From JAIXWP01 sp044371755 (GTDB taxonomy: Bacteria > Bacteroidota > Bacteroidia > Flavobacteriales_D > Sanyastnellaceae): a stretch of 8,728 bases of DNA. Made by a program: the position numbers and the translations under genes. This document shows, piece by piece, positions 1 to 6,991 of this stretch (position 1 is its first letter; every line of letters begins with the position of its first letter). The stretch covers positions 1 to 8,728 of the forward strand of contig JBILSZ010000110.1 in the NCBI GenBank assembly GCA_044371755.1, read 5' to 3'. Below the pieces are notes generated by a model. That model did no database searches. It saw nothing but the letters and a program-made list of their open reading frames with translations, and was not told where the DNA came from.

Positions 1-166
1 CATCGCTCATGGGGGCGCACGAGCCACACCAGTTGTTAAATGTACCATTCACTTCAGGAGTGCCGCTGATATTTACATCAGAAAAATCGAGCCTGAATGT
101 AACGTTGAAGCTCCAACATTGCGCAGACAAGAAGGCAAAGAATGCAATAAGTAATTGTGGTTTCAT
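1..166 (-). CDS. Secreted protein, N-terminal part only, with the start of a beta-sandwich/carbohydrate-binding-like domain
   Basis: Partial gene; only the first 55 codons lie in the window and the rest continues past the left edge. It starts with ATG at 166-164. Residues 1 to about 15-19 form a signal peptide: a lysine, then a hydrophobic run (LLIAFFAFL), then SAQCWS. Cleavage by signal peptidase I is probable, so the protein should reach the periplasm or beyond. The mature start reads FNVTFRLDFSDVNISGTPEV and continues with NGTFNNWCGSCAPMSD. From memory, this VTFRVDMS...NGTFNNWCGxCxPM pattern occurs in secreted Bacteroidota proteins, often beside glycoside hydrolase (GH16-like) modules or type IX secretion signals. 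The two cysteines in WCGSC are part of that pattern. The full function cannot be told from this fragment. A canonical promoter lies just upstream, which supports the start choice. Confidence 0.82.
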   Translation of the reverse strand, partial: MKPQLLIAFFAFLSAQCWSFNVTFRLDFSDVNISGTPEVNGTFNNWCGSCAPMSD

Positions 167-180
167 GCTTGGTTTTTTTT

Positions 181-209
181 CAAATATAAGTAATTGTATT
201 TTGTACAAA
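181..209 (-). promoter_or_regulatory. Bacteroidota sigma-ABfr promoter for the left-edge secreted gene
   Basis: On the minus strand the -33 element TTTG (209-206) is followed by exactly 17 bases and then the -7 element TATATTTG (188-181), a perfect match to TAnnTTTG. The ATG lies at 166, giving a predicted leader of roughly 10 bases. Both elements and their spacing fit the phylum consensus (TTG, 17-23 bases, TAnnTTTG). This is the best promoter in the window. Confidence 0.75.
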
Positions 210-235
210 AAGTCATTTGGCAAAGATTTCACGCT

Positions 236-294
236 TTTTTGTTAAAAGGCTATATCGCAAAATTGTACTTTCTGTTTAACAGGTTTTTGTTAAA
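236..294. repeat. Repeated TTTTTGTTAAA element with an inverted half-site in the divergent spacer
   Basis: The 11-base string TTTTTGTTAAA occurs at 236-246 and again at 284-294. Its core GTTAAA is also present inverted as TTTAAC at 275-280, eight bases before the second copy, so 275-294 is an inverted repeat. The second copy overlaps the -7 element of the receptor gene. The layout would suit an operator, but the sequence is AT-rich and chance is a real alternative. The rest of the 167-303 spacer shows no RNA gene or ORF. Confidence 0.3.
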
Positions 295-298
295 TTTG
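291..298 (+). promoter_or_regulatory. Candidate -7 element for the propeller receptor gene
   Basis: TAAATTTG matches TAnnTTTG exactly and ends only five bases before the ATG at 304. If used, transcription would start at or next to the ATG, making a leaderless or nearly leaderless mRNA. No TTG lies at the usual 17-23 base spacing; the nearest (263-265) is 25 bases away. The assignment is therefore weaker than for the divergent gene. Confidence 0.4.
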
Positions 299-303
299 GC
301 AAC

Positions 304-2559
304 ATGACGAGACTTAGCGGCTTATTACTCTCTCTCTTGATTTGCTCCGTCTTTTCCTCTTTCGCACAAATTAAAGACGCCAAAGATTTGGAGTATGCGC
401 TTAGTGTCTATGACAGTAAAAGTGGATTAAATCAAAAACAAATTGTTTCTTTTTGCAAGGATCCTAATTCAGGGCTTCTCGTGTGCGCCACTGCTAATGG
501 TTTGAACTATTTCGACGGGACTGTCTTTTTTCCTTATCACAAAATCCCAAGCAAGGAACAAATTCTATTGACGGAAATGAAATATTATCCGCCGTTGGAT
601 GTAATAGTAGGATACGGAGATACGCGTACCCTTTATTCGGTGAAAAACGGATTCGACGAACTAGTAAAGGCAAATGCTTTTGACATCCATGAAGATGGTA
701 TTTGGGTGTTGGATGGACTTGGTGATATCAAATTGTACCGCGATCAATTTGTGACTCCCGAAAAGGTCTACCGCACACATATCGTAAATTCTTTTGGGTT
801 GCAGCTATTACCAGACGGAAAGTTCATTGTTTCGGATTTTGAAAAAGCTGAGCTCTTCGATCCAGAGACAAATCAAATAACAAGATTAATCGACGAGGCC
901 CTTTGGTTTGCAAAAGCAGATATAGAAAACGACATTTTCTATTGTTGGTCGCCTGTTTCTGTATGGAAATATTCGAATGGAGCTTTGGAAGCTGTATTTT
1001 CAAGCAAAGGAGAGTATATTATACGCGATGTCGAATTTAGCAAAGATTATTTATGGATAAGCTCGTACAAAGGTCTCTTTGAATTTCATCAAGGTGAAAT
1101 TAAAAATTTCAATCAAGACAATCTTCTTAACACCAATTTACTTAGTCTCATTTGGTATGATGAAGCCTCACATAGCTTATTAGTAGGAACGGATAATAGA
1201 GGTCTTTTAAAACTGGAGAAGGGGTGTGCTAGAACACTTTATTATTCACATCCATACCTTCAGGATACTTTTGGCTCTATGAAATGGGTGAACGGTGAGT
1301 TGTGGGCTATTTCTGCTGGTGGATTGATCCGTCTAAAAAATGATAGCGTTGTATTTGCACATAATACGGGACATTTTCTGGCATCAATGAACATTGATTA
1401 TCCTAATGTTTTTCTCGGCACTTGGGGTTTTGGCTTAAAAAGATGGAACTTCAATACCAAAAAATACGAAAAGAGAAGTTTTCCAACTATGGGATCAGTT
1501 CAGAATACCTCTTTCGATAATATGAAAAGGCAATGGATTGCCACAAGTGAAGGGGTTTTTCGTGAGGAAGGAATAGGTACGGAAAACTACATCCCGACGG
1601 ACGTCAACAAACCCATAACAGCGCTTTATTTTGAAGACGATGGCACCGTATGGGCAGGAGGCAAGGGGGGAATATTCCATCTTGATAACTCCGGCAAAAT
1701 CATCCGTTCGTGGGCAGATGCCGAGAAGCTAAACTTTTTCGACCTGCGTTCTTTCTACAAGTCTAAATCGGGTATTATTTACATCGGCACATACGGAGAC
1801 GGTCTTTTGGCGATTAAGAATAATGAATTAATTTATCTCAACAAAAAGTCAAATTATTTAGTGGGAAAAGATGTTTTTTCCCTTGCTCCCACACATGACG
1901 GATATTTATTAATTACAACCAACAGCGGACTTCTCGCTCTTTCTGAATTGGCATTGGATGAATTTTTAGAGGGGAAAAGAAATTTTTTAATTCCTATGCG
2001 TTTTGAGGAAAATGCAGGAATTTTAAATACAGAATTTAACGGAGGTTTTGGCAATAATTACGCACAAGCCGACTCATTTAACTACTATTTCCCGTCCATT
2101 CAAGGTATAGTCAAATACACACATTATCCAGTCCAGTCTCAAAAAAATGATTTGATTATTCGAGAATTTTTAGTGGATGGTGTGGTAGCAGACCCCGCTA
2201 TTCCTATTGATGAAAATGCTGGTATAATTCAAGTTTTATTTAATTCTGCGAATTTTAGTTCATTCAGAAATCAGTATTTTCAATATAAACTGGAAATTGA
2301 TGGAGAAACCAATGATTGGAGCAGTCCCTTTAAGGATGGTAAAATGTCATTTTCCCAATTACAAGTAGGAAAATATAAATTAAGCCTGCGTGCTGTTGAT
2401 GGAACGCATAGCCAAGGGAGTGATCCTGTTTATGTCGAGTTTGAAGTGACGGGTAAATTTTACGAACAACCTTGGTTTAAGACGTTAATCAACTTCGTGA
2501 TGGCTGGAATTATAGGCGTTTTACTTATTGTAATTTTTACAAAAAGGAAAGCCACATAG
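304..2559 (+). CDS. Beta-propeller/Y_Y_Y sensor-like membrane protein without an output domain
   Basis: This 751-residue protein resembles the sensory half of Bacteroidota hybrid two-component or LuxR/LytTR-type regulators. Residues 1-22 are a signal peptide ending FSSFAQ. Residues from about 30 to 605 carry repeated propeller blades of the Reg_prop kind, with strands such as LVCATANGLNYFD (59-71), LWISSYKGLFEF (250-261), LLVGTDNRGLLKL (292-304), WIATSEGVFR (411-420), VWAGGKGGIFHL (449-460), IYIGTYGDGLLAI (492-504) and LLITTNSGLLAL (535-546). A Y_Y_Y domain follows at about 640-717 (YKLEIDGETNDW; GKYKLSLRA). One membrane helix lies at about 727-746. Only KRKAT follows it, so there is no coiled coil, histidine kinase, receiver or DNA-binding domain, all of which relatives usually carry. 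The fold would sit in the periplasm and probably senses a ligand, unknown here. It may signal through a partner or be a degenerate receptor. ATG 304 is chosen because it directly precedes the signal peptide. Confidence 0.85.
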   Translation: MTRLSGLLLSLLICSVFSSFAQIKDAKDLEYALSVYDSKSGLNQKQIVSFCKDPNSGLLVCATANGLNYFDGTVFFPYHKIPSKEQILLTEMKYYPPLDVIVGYGDTRTLYSVKNGFDELVKANAFDIHEDGIWVLDGLGDIKLYRDQFVTPEKVYRTHIVNSFGLQLLPDGKFIVSDFEKAELFDPETNQITRLIDEALWFAKADIENDIFYCWSPVSVWKYSNGALEAVFSSKGEYIIRDVEFSKDYLWISSYKGLFEFHQGEIKNFNQDNLLNTNLLSLIWYDEASHSLLVGTDNRGLLKLEKGCARTLYYSHPYLQDTFGSMKWVNGELWAISAGGLIRLKNDSVVFAHNTGHFLASMNIDYPNVFLGTWGFGLKRWNFNTKKYEKRSFPTMGSVQNTSFDNMKRQWIATSEGVFREEGIGTENYIPTDVNKPITALYFEDDGTVWAGGKGGIFHLDNSGKIIRSWADAEKLNFFDLRSFYKSKSGIIYIGTYGDGLLAIKNNELIYLNKKSNYLVGKDVFSLAPTHDGYLLITTNSGLLALSELALDEFLEGKRNFLIPMRFEENAGILNTEFNGGFGNNYAQADSFNYYFPSIQGIVKYTHYPVQSQKNDLIIREFLVDGVVADPAIPIDENAGIIQVLFNSANFSSFRNQYFQYKLEIDGETNDWSSPFKDGKMSFSQLQVGKYKLSLRAVDGTHSQGSDPVYVEFEVTGKFYEQPWFKTLINFVMAGIIGVLLIVIFTKRKAT

Positions 2560-2577
2560 TTAATTGTCGCTTTCCTT
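2541..2577 (-). terminator. Hairpin across two abutting stop codons, probable terminator of the minus-strand cluster
   Basis: AAGGAAAGC (2544-2552) and GCTTTCCTT (2569-2577) are perfect 9-base inverted arms. Inside them, after one C-C mismatch, ACA (2554-2556) pairs with TGT (2565-2567), leaving an 8-base loop. Read on the minus strand, the stem runs into TTTTT (2545-2541, two of them paired), so it fits an intrinsic terminator. Read on the plus strand, GTAAAGG follows, so termination that way is less likely. The loop and stem contain the stops of both convergent genes (TAG 2557-2559; TAA 2562-2560). Confidence 0.5.
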
Positions 2578-2955
2578 GTAAAGGGTGTCGGCAATGCGCT
2601 GAATGATCATTTGAGTGATGCGCTTATTCATTTCAGAGATATTTGCGCTATAATAATCATATTCCTCTAGCGTCATCATACCTGCGATCATCCCAATCAT
2701 TTGATTTTTGAAAGGAACTTGAGATTGAATGAAAGGCTTGATTTCTCGAATGTATTGTTCCTTAGTATGAACACGGGCAAGTATGGAAAAGAAGTTGGGT
2801 GTATTTTCTACAGCCCTCAAAATCAATTCGTGTTGCAATTTGATGATAGGGCGGAGGACTGTGTTTTGAAAAACCTCGTGAGGATGCTGCTGCTCAGGCT
2901 TTTCAACCTTAATTTCTGGTCGTAGTTGATATATCTGTGAGCTGCGGTGAATCAT
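2560..2955 (-). CDS. Conserved Bacteroidota protein of unknown function (131 residues)
   Basis: Soluble-looking, largely helical protein with no signal peptide or membrane segment. Its layout is a variable N-terminus (1-27), then VFQNTVLRPIIKLQHELIL (28-46), a middle helix (about 52-80), and VPFKNQMIGMIAGMMTLEEY (80-99), followed by a C-terminal helix with IIQRIADTL (117-125). From memory, the 'FQN.TLRPI.KLQ...L' and 'FKN...G...G..T..E...Y' pattern occurs in a small family common in Flavobacteriia. Automatic annotation sometimes calls that family 'glyoxalase', but no VOC-fold metal-binding pattern is visible here, so I do not use that name. The ATG at 2955 is well fixed because an in-frame TAA lies three codons upstream. 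It sits 41 bases after the methyltransferase on the same strand and is probably the last gene of that cluster. Its 3' end abuts the convergent receptor gene. Confidence 0.75.
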   Translation of the reverse strand: MIHRSSQIYQLRPEIKVEKPEQQHPHEVFQNTVLRPIIKLQHELILRAVENTPNFFSILARVHTKEQYIREIKPFIQSQVPFKNQMIGMIAGMMTLEEYDYYSANISEMNKRITQMIIQRIADTLYKESDN

Positions 2956-2966
2956 GTCTTCTTAAC

Positions 2967-2998
2967 AAAAAAGGTCAGAAAGTGTTCATTTGACACTT
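2967..2998 (-). terminator. Weak hairpin at the methyltransferase stop codon
   Basis: On the minus strand AAGTGT (2998-2993) and ACACTT (2985-2980) form a 6-base stem around a 7-base loop, starting inside the TAA stop of the methyltransferase. A run of six T's (2972-2967) follows, but only after seven other bases. It could attenuate transcription between the methyltransferase and the 131-residue gene, or it may be chance. Confidence 0.25.
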
Positions 2999-3716
2999 AT
3001 TTTTTCCGTGCAACGAACCAAACGGATAGACCAACTTTTTTGAATAAAATTAAATCTGTCAATTTCACAATGGGAAGCGCTCGATTGAAAAGGCGCATAG
3101 CGTTTGGGCTAATTTCCTTTTTTTTCAAAATACTTCCACTTACAAACCAGCCAGGTATTCCGGCAAAATTGAAGTAGCGCATTTTTACGAGTTCGACATT
3201 ATTGGGTATGAACAAGGAAAGTGTTTTCTTGGTAAATCTTCTATAATGTCCCAATTCTCTATCAAACGCATTGCAGAGCCACTGATATGCGGGCACGAGT
3301 ATGATGAGATTGCCATTTTTTTTCAAGAGCTTGGCGGCGTTACGCATTGCAAGGTGATGGTCTTCTATGTGTTCGACCACATTCAATGCAAATACGGTAT
3401 CAAATTGTCCAAGTAAATCAGCATATTCTTTTTCAAAATTGTCATGTACCATATCTACCGAACGAACGTTCGGTTCTGGTAAATGAAATTTATCCATTAA
3501 GTATTGACGATAATTGTCTCGCAAATCGCTAAGAACAATATCTTTTTTATCTCGAATAAAAAATGTGCTGATGTTTCCAATACCACTACCCAATTCTATG
3601 ATTTTTCCTGAGCAAAAAGGCGCAATCGTATCATACATCCATTCATTGAAAGCGTGCGCTTGACTGATAGCTTCCAATGTCGAAATACCATATTTATCGA
3701 TTTCCTCGTTCTTCAC
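2997..3716 (-). CDS. Class I SAM-dependent methyltransferase
   Basis: This 239-residue protein should transfer a methyl group from S-adenosylmethionine; its acceptor is not evident. Motif I is IIELGSGIGNIS (39-50). An acidic residue at the end of strand 2 (LSDL, D64) would bind the SAM ribose. The strand-4 region reads FDTVFALNVVEHIED (105-119), followed by LLKKNGNLIILVPAY (130-144). This is the Methyltransf_11/23 type of Rossmann fold. The C-terminal part (ELGHYRRFTKKTL, about 154-166, then YFNFAGIPGWF) is typical of methyltransferases linked with glycosyltransferases in glycan or lipid-carrier loci. It starts at GTG (3716-3714), overlapping the TGA of the upstream glycosyltransferase by four bases (GTGA); a stop codon five codons upstream leaves no ATG option. 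This coupling implies joint function, probably methylation of, or next to, the sugar that the partner adds. Confidence 0.88.
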   Translation of the reverse strand: MKNEEIDKYGISTLEAISQAHAFNEWMYDTIAPFCSGKIIELGSGIGNISTFFIRDKKDIVLSDLRDNYRQYLMDKFHLPEPNVRSVDMVHDNFEKEYADLLGQFDTVFALNVVEHIEDHHLAMRNAAKLLKKNGNLIILVPAYQWLCNAFDRELGHYRRFTKKTLSLFIPNNVELVKMRYFNFAGIPGWFVSGSILKKKEISPNAMRLFNRALPIVKLTDLILFKKVGLSVWFVARKK

Positions 3717-4441
3717 TTCAAATGCTTTCTATCCCAAATATTATATTTCATGATGCACCAGATGGCTCTAAATCCATCTCTCCATCCTATTTTTTTACCT
3801 TCTGCATAGGTGCGGCCGTAGTAGCTGATGCCTACTTCATAAATTTTTATTTCAGGAATACGTGATAATTTGGCGGTAAGTTCTGGCTCAAAACCAAAAC
3901 GCTTTTCTTTGAGCCACAAGCTCTTGGCGATGCTACTTCTTACCATTTTGTAACACGTTTCCATGTCCGTAAGATTCAGATTCGTAAGGGCGTTGCTCAT
4001 TGCAGTCAGCACTTTATTGCCGATGCTATGCCAATAGAATAGGATTCTGTGGCCGCCGCTGCCTTTATAGCGCGAACCATACACAACATCAGCTCCCGCT
4101 TTCATTACCACCTTTATCATCAAGTTATATTCTTCCGGATCATACTCGAGGTCGGCATCCTGAACAATGAGATAATCGCCAGTAGCAATTTCGATAGCCT
4201 TATGAATGGCGGCACCTTTTCCTTGATTGAAGGGCTGTTTGAAGAAAGTAATTGGAAATTCAGGATGAGCGTCCATGTAGCGCTGTACTGCCCCATCCGT
4301 ATCATCTTTGGAAGCGTCATTGACAATGATCACTTCCTTTTCAACATCATGTGTAAGTTGTACAAGGCGTACTTTATCCAATATCTCATGGATAGTCTTT
4401 TCCTCGTTATAAGCGGGAATAAGAATAGAAAGTTTTTTCAA
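3713..4441 (-). CDS. GT2-family glycosyltransferase, dolichyl-phosphate mannose synthase-like
   Basis: This 242-residue GT-A-fold enzyme is expected to move a sugar from a nucleotide donor to a polyprenyl phosphate or similar acceptor at the inner face of the cytoplasmic membrane. Motifs seen are LSILIPAYNEEKTIHEIL (4-21), VIIVNDASKDDT (37-48; D42 for nucleotide binding), NQGKGAAIHKAI (72-83), QDADLEYDP (94-102; the D95-A-D97 metal site), VVYGSRY (119-125), TDMETCYKM (158-166) and RFGFEPELTAKL (181-192). No membrane helix or GtrA domain follows the catalytic domain, so it is the short, peripheral type. The start is TTG at 4441-4439: the frame is open upstream to a TAG at 4483-4481 without any ATG or GTG, and TTG places the N-terminus (MKKLSILIPAY) where relatives begin. 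It heads the three-gene minus-strand cluster. The donor sugar cannot be read from the sequence. Confidence 0.88.
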   Translation of the reverse strand: MKKLSILIPAYNEEKTIHEILDKVRLVQLTHDVEKEVIIVNDASKDDTDGAVQRYMDAHPEFPITFFKQPFNQGKGAAIHKAIEIATGDYLIVQDADLEYDPEEYNLMIKVVMKAGADVVYGSRYKGSGGHRILFYWHSIGNKVLTAMSNALTNLNLTDMETCYKMVRSSIAKSLWLKEKRFGFEPELTAKLSRIPEIKIYEVGISYYGRTYAEGKKIGWRDGFRAIWCIMKYNIWDRKHLK

Positions 4442-4468
4442 GGTAGTCTTGCCTTTTGTGATTGGCTG

Positions 4469-4476
4469 CGAATATA
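4469..4476 (-). promoter_or_regulatory. Possible -7 element for the glycosyltransferase cluster
   Basis: TATATTCG on the minus strand differs from TAnnTTTG at one position and would give a leader of about 20 bases before the TTG start. No TTG is found at the proper -33 distance, so this is a tentative call. Confidence 0.25.
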
Positions 4477-4499
4477 ATTCCTAGTTTAAGTAGACTGAC

Positions 4500-4507
4500 T
4501 ATATTTG
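4500..4507 (+). promoter_or_regulatory. -7 element for the deacetylase-symporter cluster
   Basis: TATATTTG is an exact TAnnTTTG match, identical to the -7 of the left-edge gene, and lies 18 bases before the ATG at 4526. No TTG sits 17-23 bases upstream, so only the -7 half is supported. No Shine-Dalgarno sequence is present between it and the ATG, as is usual in this phylum. Confidence 0.42.
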
Positions 4508-4525
4508 TGAAAATACTCTTTTATC

Positions 4526-6991
4526 ATGTGGCGTAAGATAGTTGTCGCTTTTGCTTGTTTTTCACTTGTTTACACTTCTCTCTCTCAAAACAGCGCAGAT
4601 ATTCTTTTAGAAATAAAAAAATTGGGAACCACTGGTTCTGTGCTATACATCGCCGCACACCCGGATGATGAAAATACGCGTCTGCTGGCCTACTTGGCCA
4701 ATGAGCGGAAGATGCGCACAGGCTATCTCTCACTTACACGCGGCGATGGAGGCCAAAATCTCATCGGTGACGAACAAGGAGTGGGATTAGGCCTTATTCG
4801 CACCCACGAATTGCTGCAGGCTAGAGGAATAGATAGAGCGGAACAATTCTTTTCACGGGCATACGACTTTGGTTATTCAAAAAATCCCGAAGAAACATTC
4901 GGTTTTTGGAATAGAGACAGCGTGCTTGCAGACATGGTATGGGTGATTAGAAATTTTAAACCTGATGTCATCATTTGCCGCTTCCCAACCACGGGAGAAG
5001 GCGGACACGGGCATCATACTGCGTCCGCGATACTCGCCGAAGATGCATTTGAAGCGGCAGCAGACCCTTCCAAATTTTCAAGGCAACTCGAACATACAGA
5101 GATATGGCAAGCGAAGCGATTGTTGTGGAATACTTTCAATTTTGGTTCTACCAACACTACATCAGAAGATCAATTGAAAATAGATGTTGGTGCATACAAC
5201 CAGCTAATGGGGAGAAGTTATGGCGAAATAGCTTCTGAAAGCCGCTCCATGCACAAGAGTCAGGGATTTGGATCAGCGAGACAGCGCGGTATCAATTATG
5301 AGTACTTTAAGCTAATGAAGGGAAGCCCTGCGGAAAAGGATTTGTTTGACGGTGTGGAAACAAGCTGGATCAGAATTGCTGCCGCAGCAGGCATTCAAGA
5401 TTTAATCAATAATGTGGTTTATAATTTTAAAGCAGACGCACCACAAAATACGCTGCCGCAATTATTAGAAATTAAAAAAAAGATTCAGAGTCTCGCCGAT
5501 AAAGATCCCATAGTACGATATTGGAAAGTCAATAAACTCGCACAGATTGAGAAGATTATTCTTTCAGCAGCTGGAATTTTTGCTGAGGCCACTGCATCCG
5601 ATTTTATGACAGTGCCAGGTGGAGAAACATTGATCACTGCACAGGTTCTTCAGCGCAATGGGGTAGATTGTTTTTTAGAAAAAGTGGTATATCCGGTCAC
5701 TGGCGACTCTATGATCAATAAGGTTTTGGGCGCTAATGAATTGAATACGTTTAAACATGCTTTGAAAGTCCCTTCTGACGCCGCTTTTACCAATCCATAT
5801 TGGTTGAATAAGGAGCATACATCAGGCGAATTTTTCATCGATGATCTTACCATTATGGGAGTGCCTGTCAATGCGCCAGCGTTTGAACTGGAGTATTGGA
5901 TTAAAATCAATGGAGAGCCTATGATTGTGAAGGTTCCCGTGCGTTACAAATACACGGACCCTGTGAAAGGTGAGGTGTATCGCGAGCTAGAAATCCTGCC
6001 GTCGGTTACCATAAATGCGGATGTAAAGAGTTTTGTGTTTAATGAATTGAAACCTAAGACGCTCTTAGCAACGATTCGTTCCAACGCACCATCAAAGGGT
6101 GAGATTCGATTGATTGTACCAAAGGGTTGGATTTGCACAATAGAAGATGCCGTATTTGATTTTTCAAAAAAGAATCAAGAAAAAAGAGTCAAAATCAATG
6201 TAATTCCTTCTGCCAACGCTAGCGCTGATGAGTTGAAGCTGACATTGGTGGTAGGAGATAAAACATACAATCAAGCCATCACCCGCATTGAATATGATCA
6301 CATTCCTTATCAATTTATTTTGAGTGAATCAAAGGTGAAGTTGGTGCTAGTAGATTTGAAATTGGGTAAAAAGAAAATCGGATACATTCCCGGAGCTGGT
6401 GATTTGGTGGCGCAATCTCTGCGTCAGGTGGGATATGTGGTGGACGAATTTTCTGATGATTTTCTTGCAACGGGAGATTTATCACAATACGAAGCCATTA
6501 TCAGCGGTGTGCGTGCTTACAATGTCAATGAACGCTTGGAAATTTATCAATCCAATTTGATGAAATATGTTGAGAATGGAGGTAACTACATCGTTCAATA
6601 CAACACCAACAGTAGGGTAGGGCCTATCAAGACAGGTGTCGGTCCTTTTCCATTTACGGTTTCTCGCAATCGTGTCACCGACGAAAAATCTCCTGTTTCT
6701 TTTTTAAGTCCATCTCATCCCAGTTTGAATGTGCCCAACAAAATTTCGATGAAAGATTTTGAAGGTTGGGTGCAAGAACGGGGTATTTATTTCGCAACAG
6801 ATATAGATGCCACGTATCAAAAAATCCTAGCAATGAATGACGCTGGTGAGGAACCTTTTGATGGAGGCCTCATCGTGGCGAAGTATGGGAAAGGGCATTT
6901 TGTTTACACAGGTTTGGCATTCTTCCGTCAGCTCCCAGCGGGCGTTCCAGGTGCATATCGTCTTTTTTCAAATTTGATTGATTTAAAATAA
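4526..6991 (+). CDS. Secreted PIG-L (LmbE) family deacetylase with C-terminal amidotransferase-like domain
   Basis: This 821-residue protein should be a zinc hydrolase removing an N-acetyl group, probably from an N-acetylated sugar or conjugate. Residues 1-20 are a signal peptide (ends YTSLSQ), so it acts outside the cytoplasm. The PIG-L domain spans about 36-270. AHPDDE (44-49) supplies the expected zinc ligands H45 and D48 and the base D47; GGHGHH (159-164) supplies the third ligand, probably H164 by analogy with MshB. RTHELLQARGI (92-102) is another family motif. Residues about 350-600 look like beta-sandwich domains. Residues about 615-821 resemble a class I glutamine amidotransferase/ThuA-like flavodoxin fold (IGYIPGAGDLVAQSLRQVGY, 618-637; EAIISGVRAYN, 656-666; GGLIVAKYGKGHFVYTG, 780-796) without a visible catalytic Cys-His pair, so that domain probably binds rather than catalyses. 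This long form is far larger than cytoplasmic PIG-L enzymes such as BshB (about 240 residues). It is the first gene of a plus-strand cluster ending in a symporter. Substrate unknown. Confidence 0.87.
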   Translation: MWRKIVVAFACFSLVYTSLSQNSADILLEIKKLGTTGSVLYIAAHPDDENTRLLAYLANERKMRTGYLSLTRGDGGQNLIGDEQGVGLGLIRTHELLQARGIDRAEQFFSRAYDFGYSKNPEETFGFWNRDSVLADMVWVIRNFKPDVIICRFPTTGEGGHGHHTASAILAEDAFEAAADPSKFSRQLEHTEIWQAKRLLWNTFNFGSTNTTSEDQLKIDVGAYNQLMGRSYGEIASESRSMHKSQGFGSARQRGINYEYFKLMKGSPAEKDLFDGVETSWIRIAAAAGIQDLINNVVYNFKADAPQNTLPQLLEIKKKIQSLADKDPIVRYWKVNKLAQIEKIILSAAGIFAEATASDFMTVPGGETLITAQVLQRNGVDCFLEKVVYPVTGDSMINKVLGANELNTFKHALKVPSDAAFTNPYWLNKEHTSGEFFIDDLTIMGVPVNAPAFELEYWIKINGEPMIVKVPVRYKYTDPVKGEVYRELEILPSVTINADVKSFVFNELKPKTLLATIRSNAPSKGEIRLIVPKGWICTIEDAVFDFSKKNQEKRVKINVIPSANASADELKLTLVVGDKTYNQAITRIEYDHIPYQFILSESKVKLVLVDLKLGKKKIGYIPGAGDLVAQSLRQVGYVVDEFSDDFLATGDLSQYEAIISGVRAYNVNERLEIYQSNLMKYVENGGNYIVQYNTNSRVGPIKTGVGPFPFTVSRNRVTDEKSPVSFLSPSHPSLNVPNKISMKDFEGWVQERGIYFATDIDATYQKILAMNDAGEEPFDGGLIVAKYGKGHFVYTGLAFFRQLPAGVPGAYRLFSNLIDLK

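Noticed and set aside
100..166. Lipoprotein signal (cysteine at residue 17 of the left-edge gene)
   Set aside because: The residue before the cysteine is glutamine (SAQC). A lipobox needs a small residue there, so ordinary signal peptidase cleavage fits better.
9..245. 78-codon plus-strand open frame at the left edge
   Set aside because: It runs antisense through the signal peptide and promoter of the minus-strand secreted gene. The minus-strand reading has a signal peptide, a recognised motif and a canonical promoter.
2520..2600. Frameshift or premature stop separating the receptor from a kinase domain
   Set aside because: No frame after 2559 on the plus strand encodes kinase, receiver or DNA-binding motifs. 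The sequence there is the antisense of a well-formed gene.
2701..2925. 74-codon plus-strand frame opposite the 131-residue gene
   Set aside because: It has no recognisable content, while the minus-strand frame carries conserved family blocks.
4049..4477. 142-codon open frame on the plus strand
   Set aside because: It lies entirely opposite the glycosyltransferase, whose motifs are unmistakable, and its own translation shows no domain or codon pattern of a real protein.
4526..5335. Bacillithiol enzyme BshB for the PIG-L domain
   Set aside because: BshB is a cytoplasmic protein of about 240 residues. This one has a signal peptide and 821 residues with extra domains.
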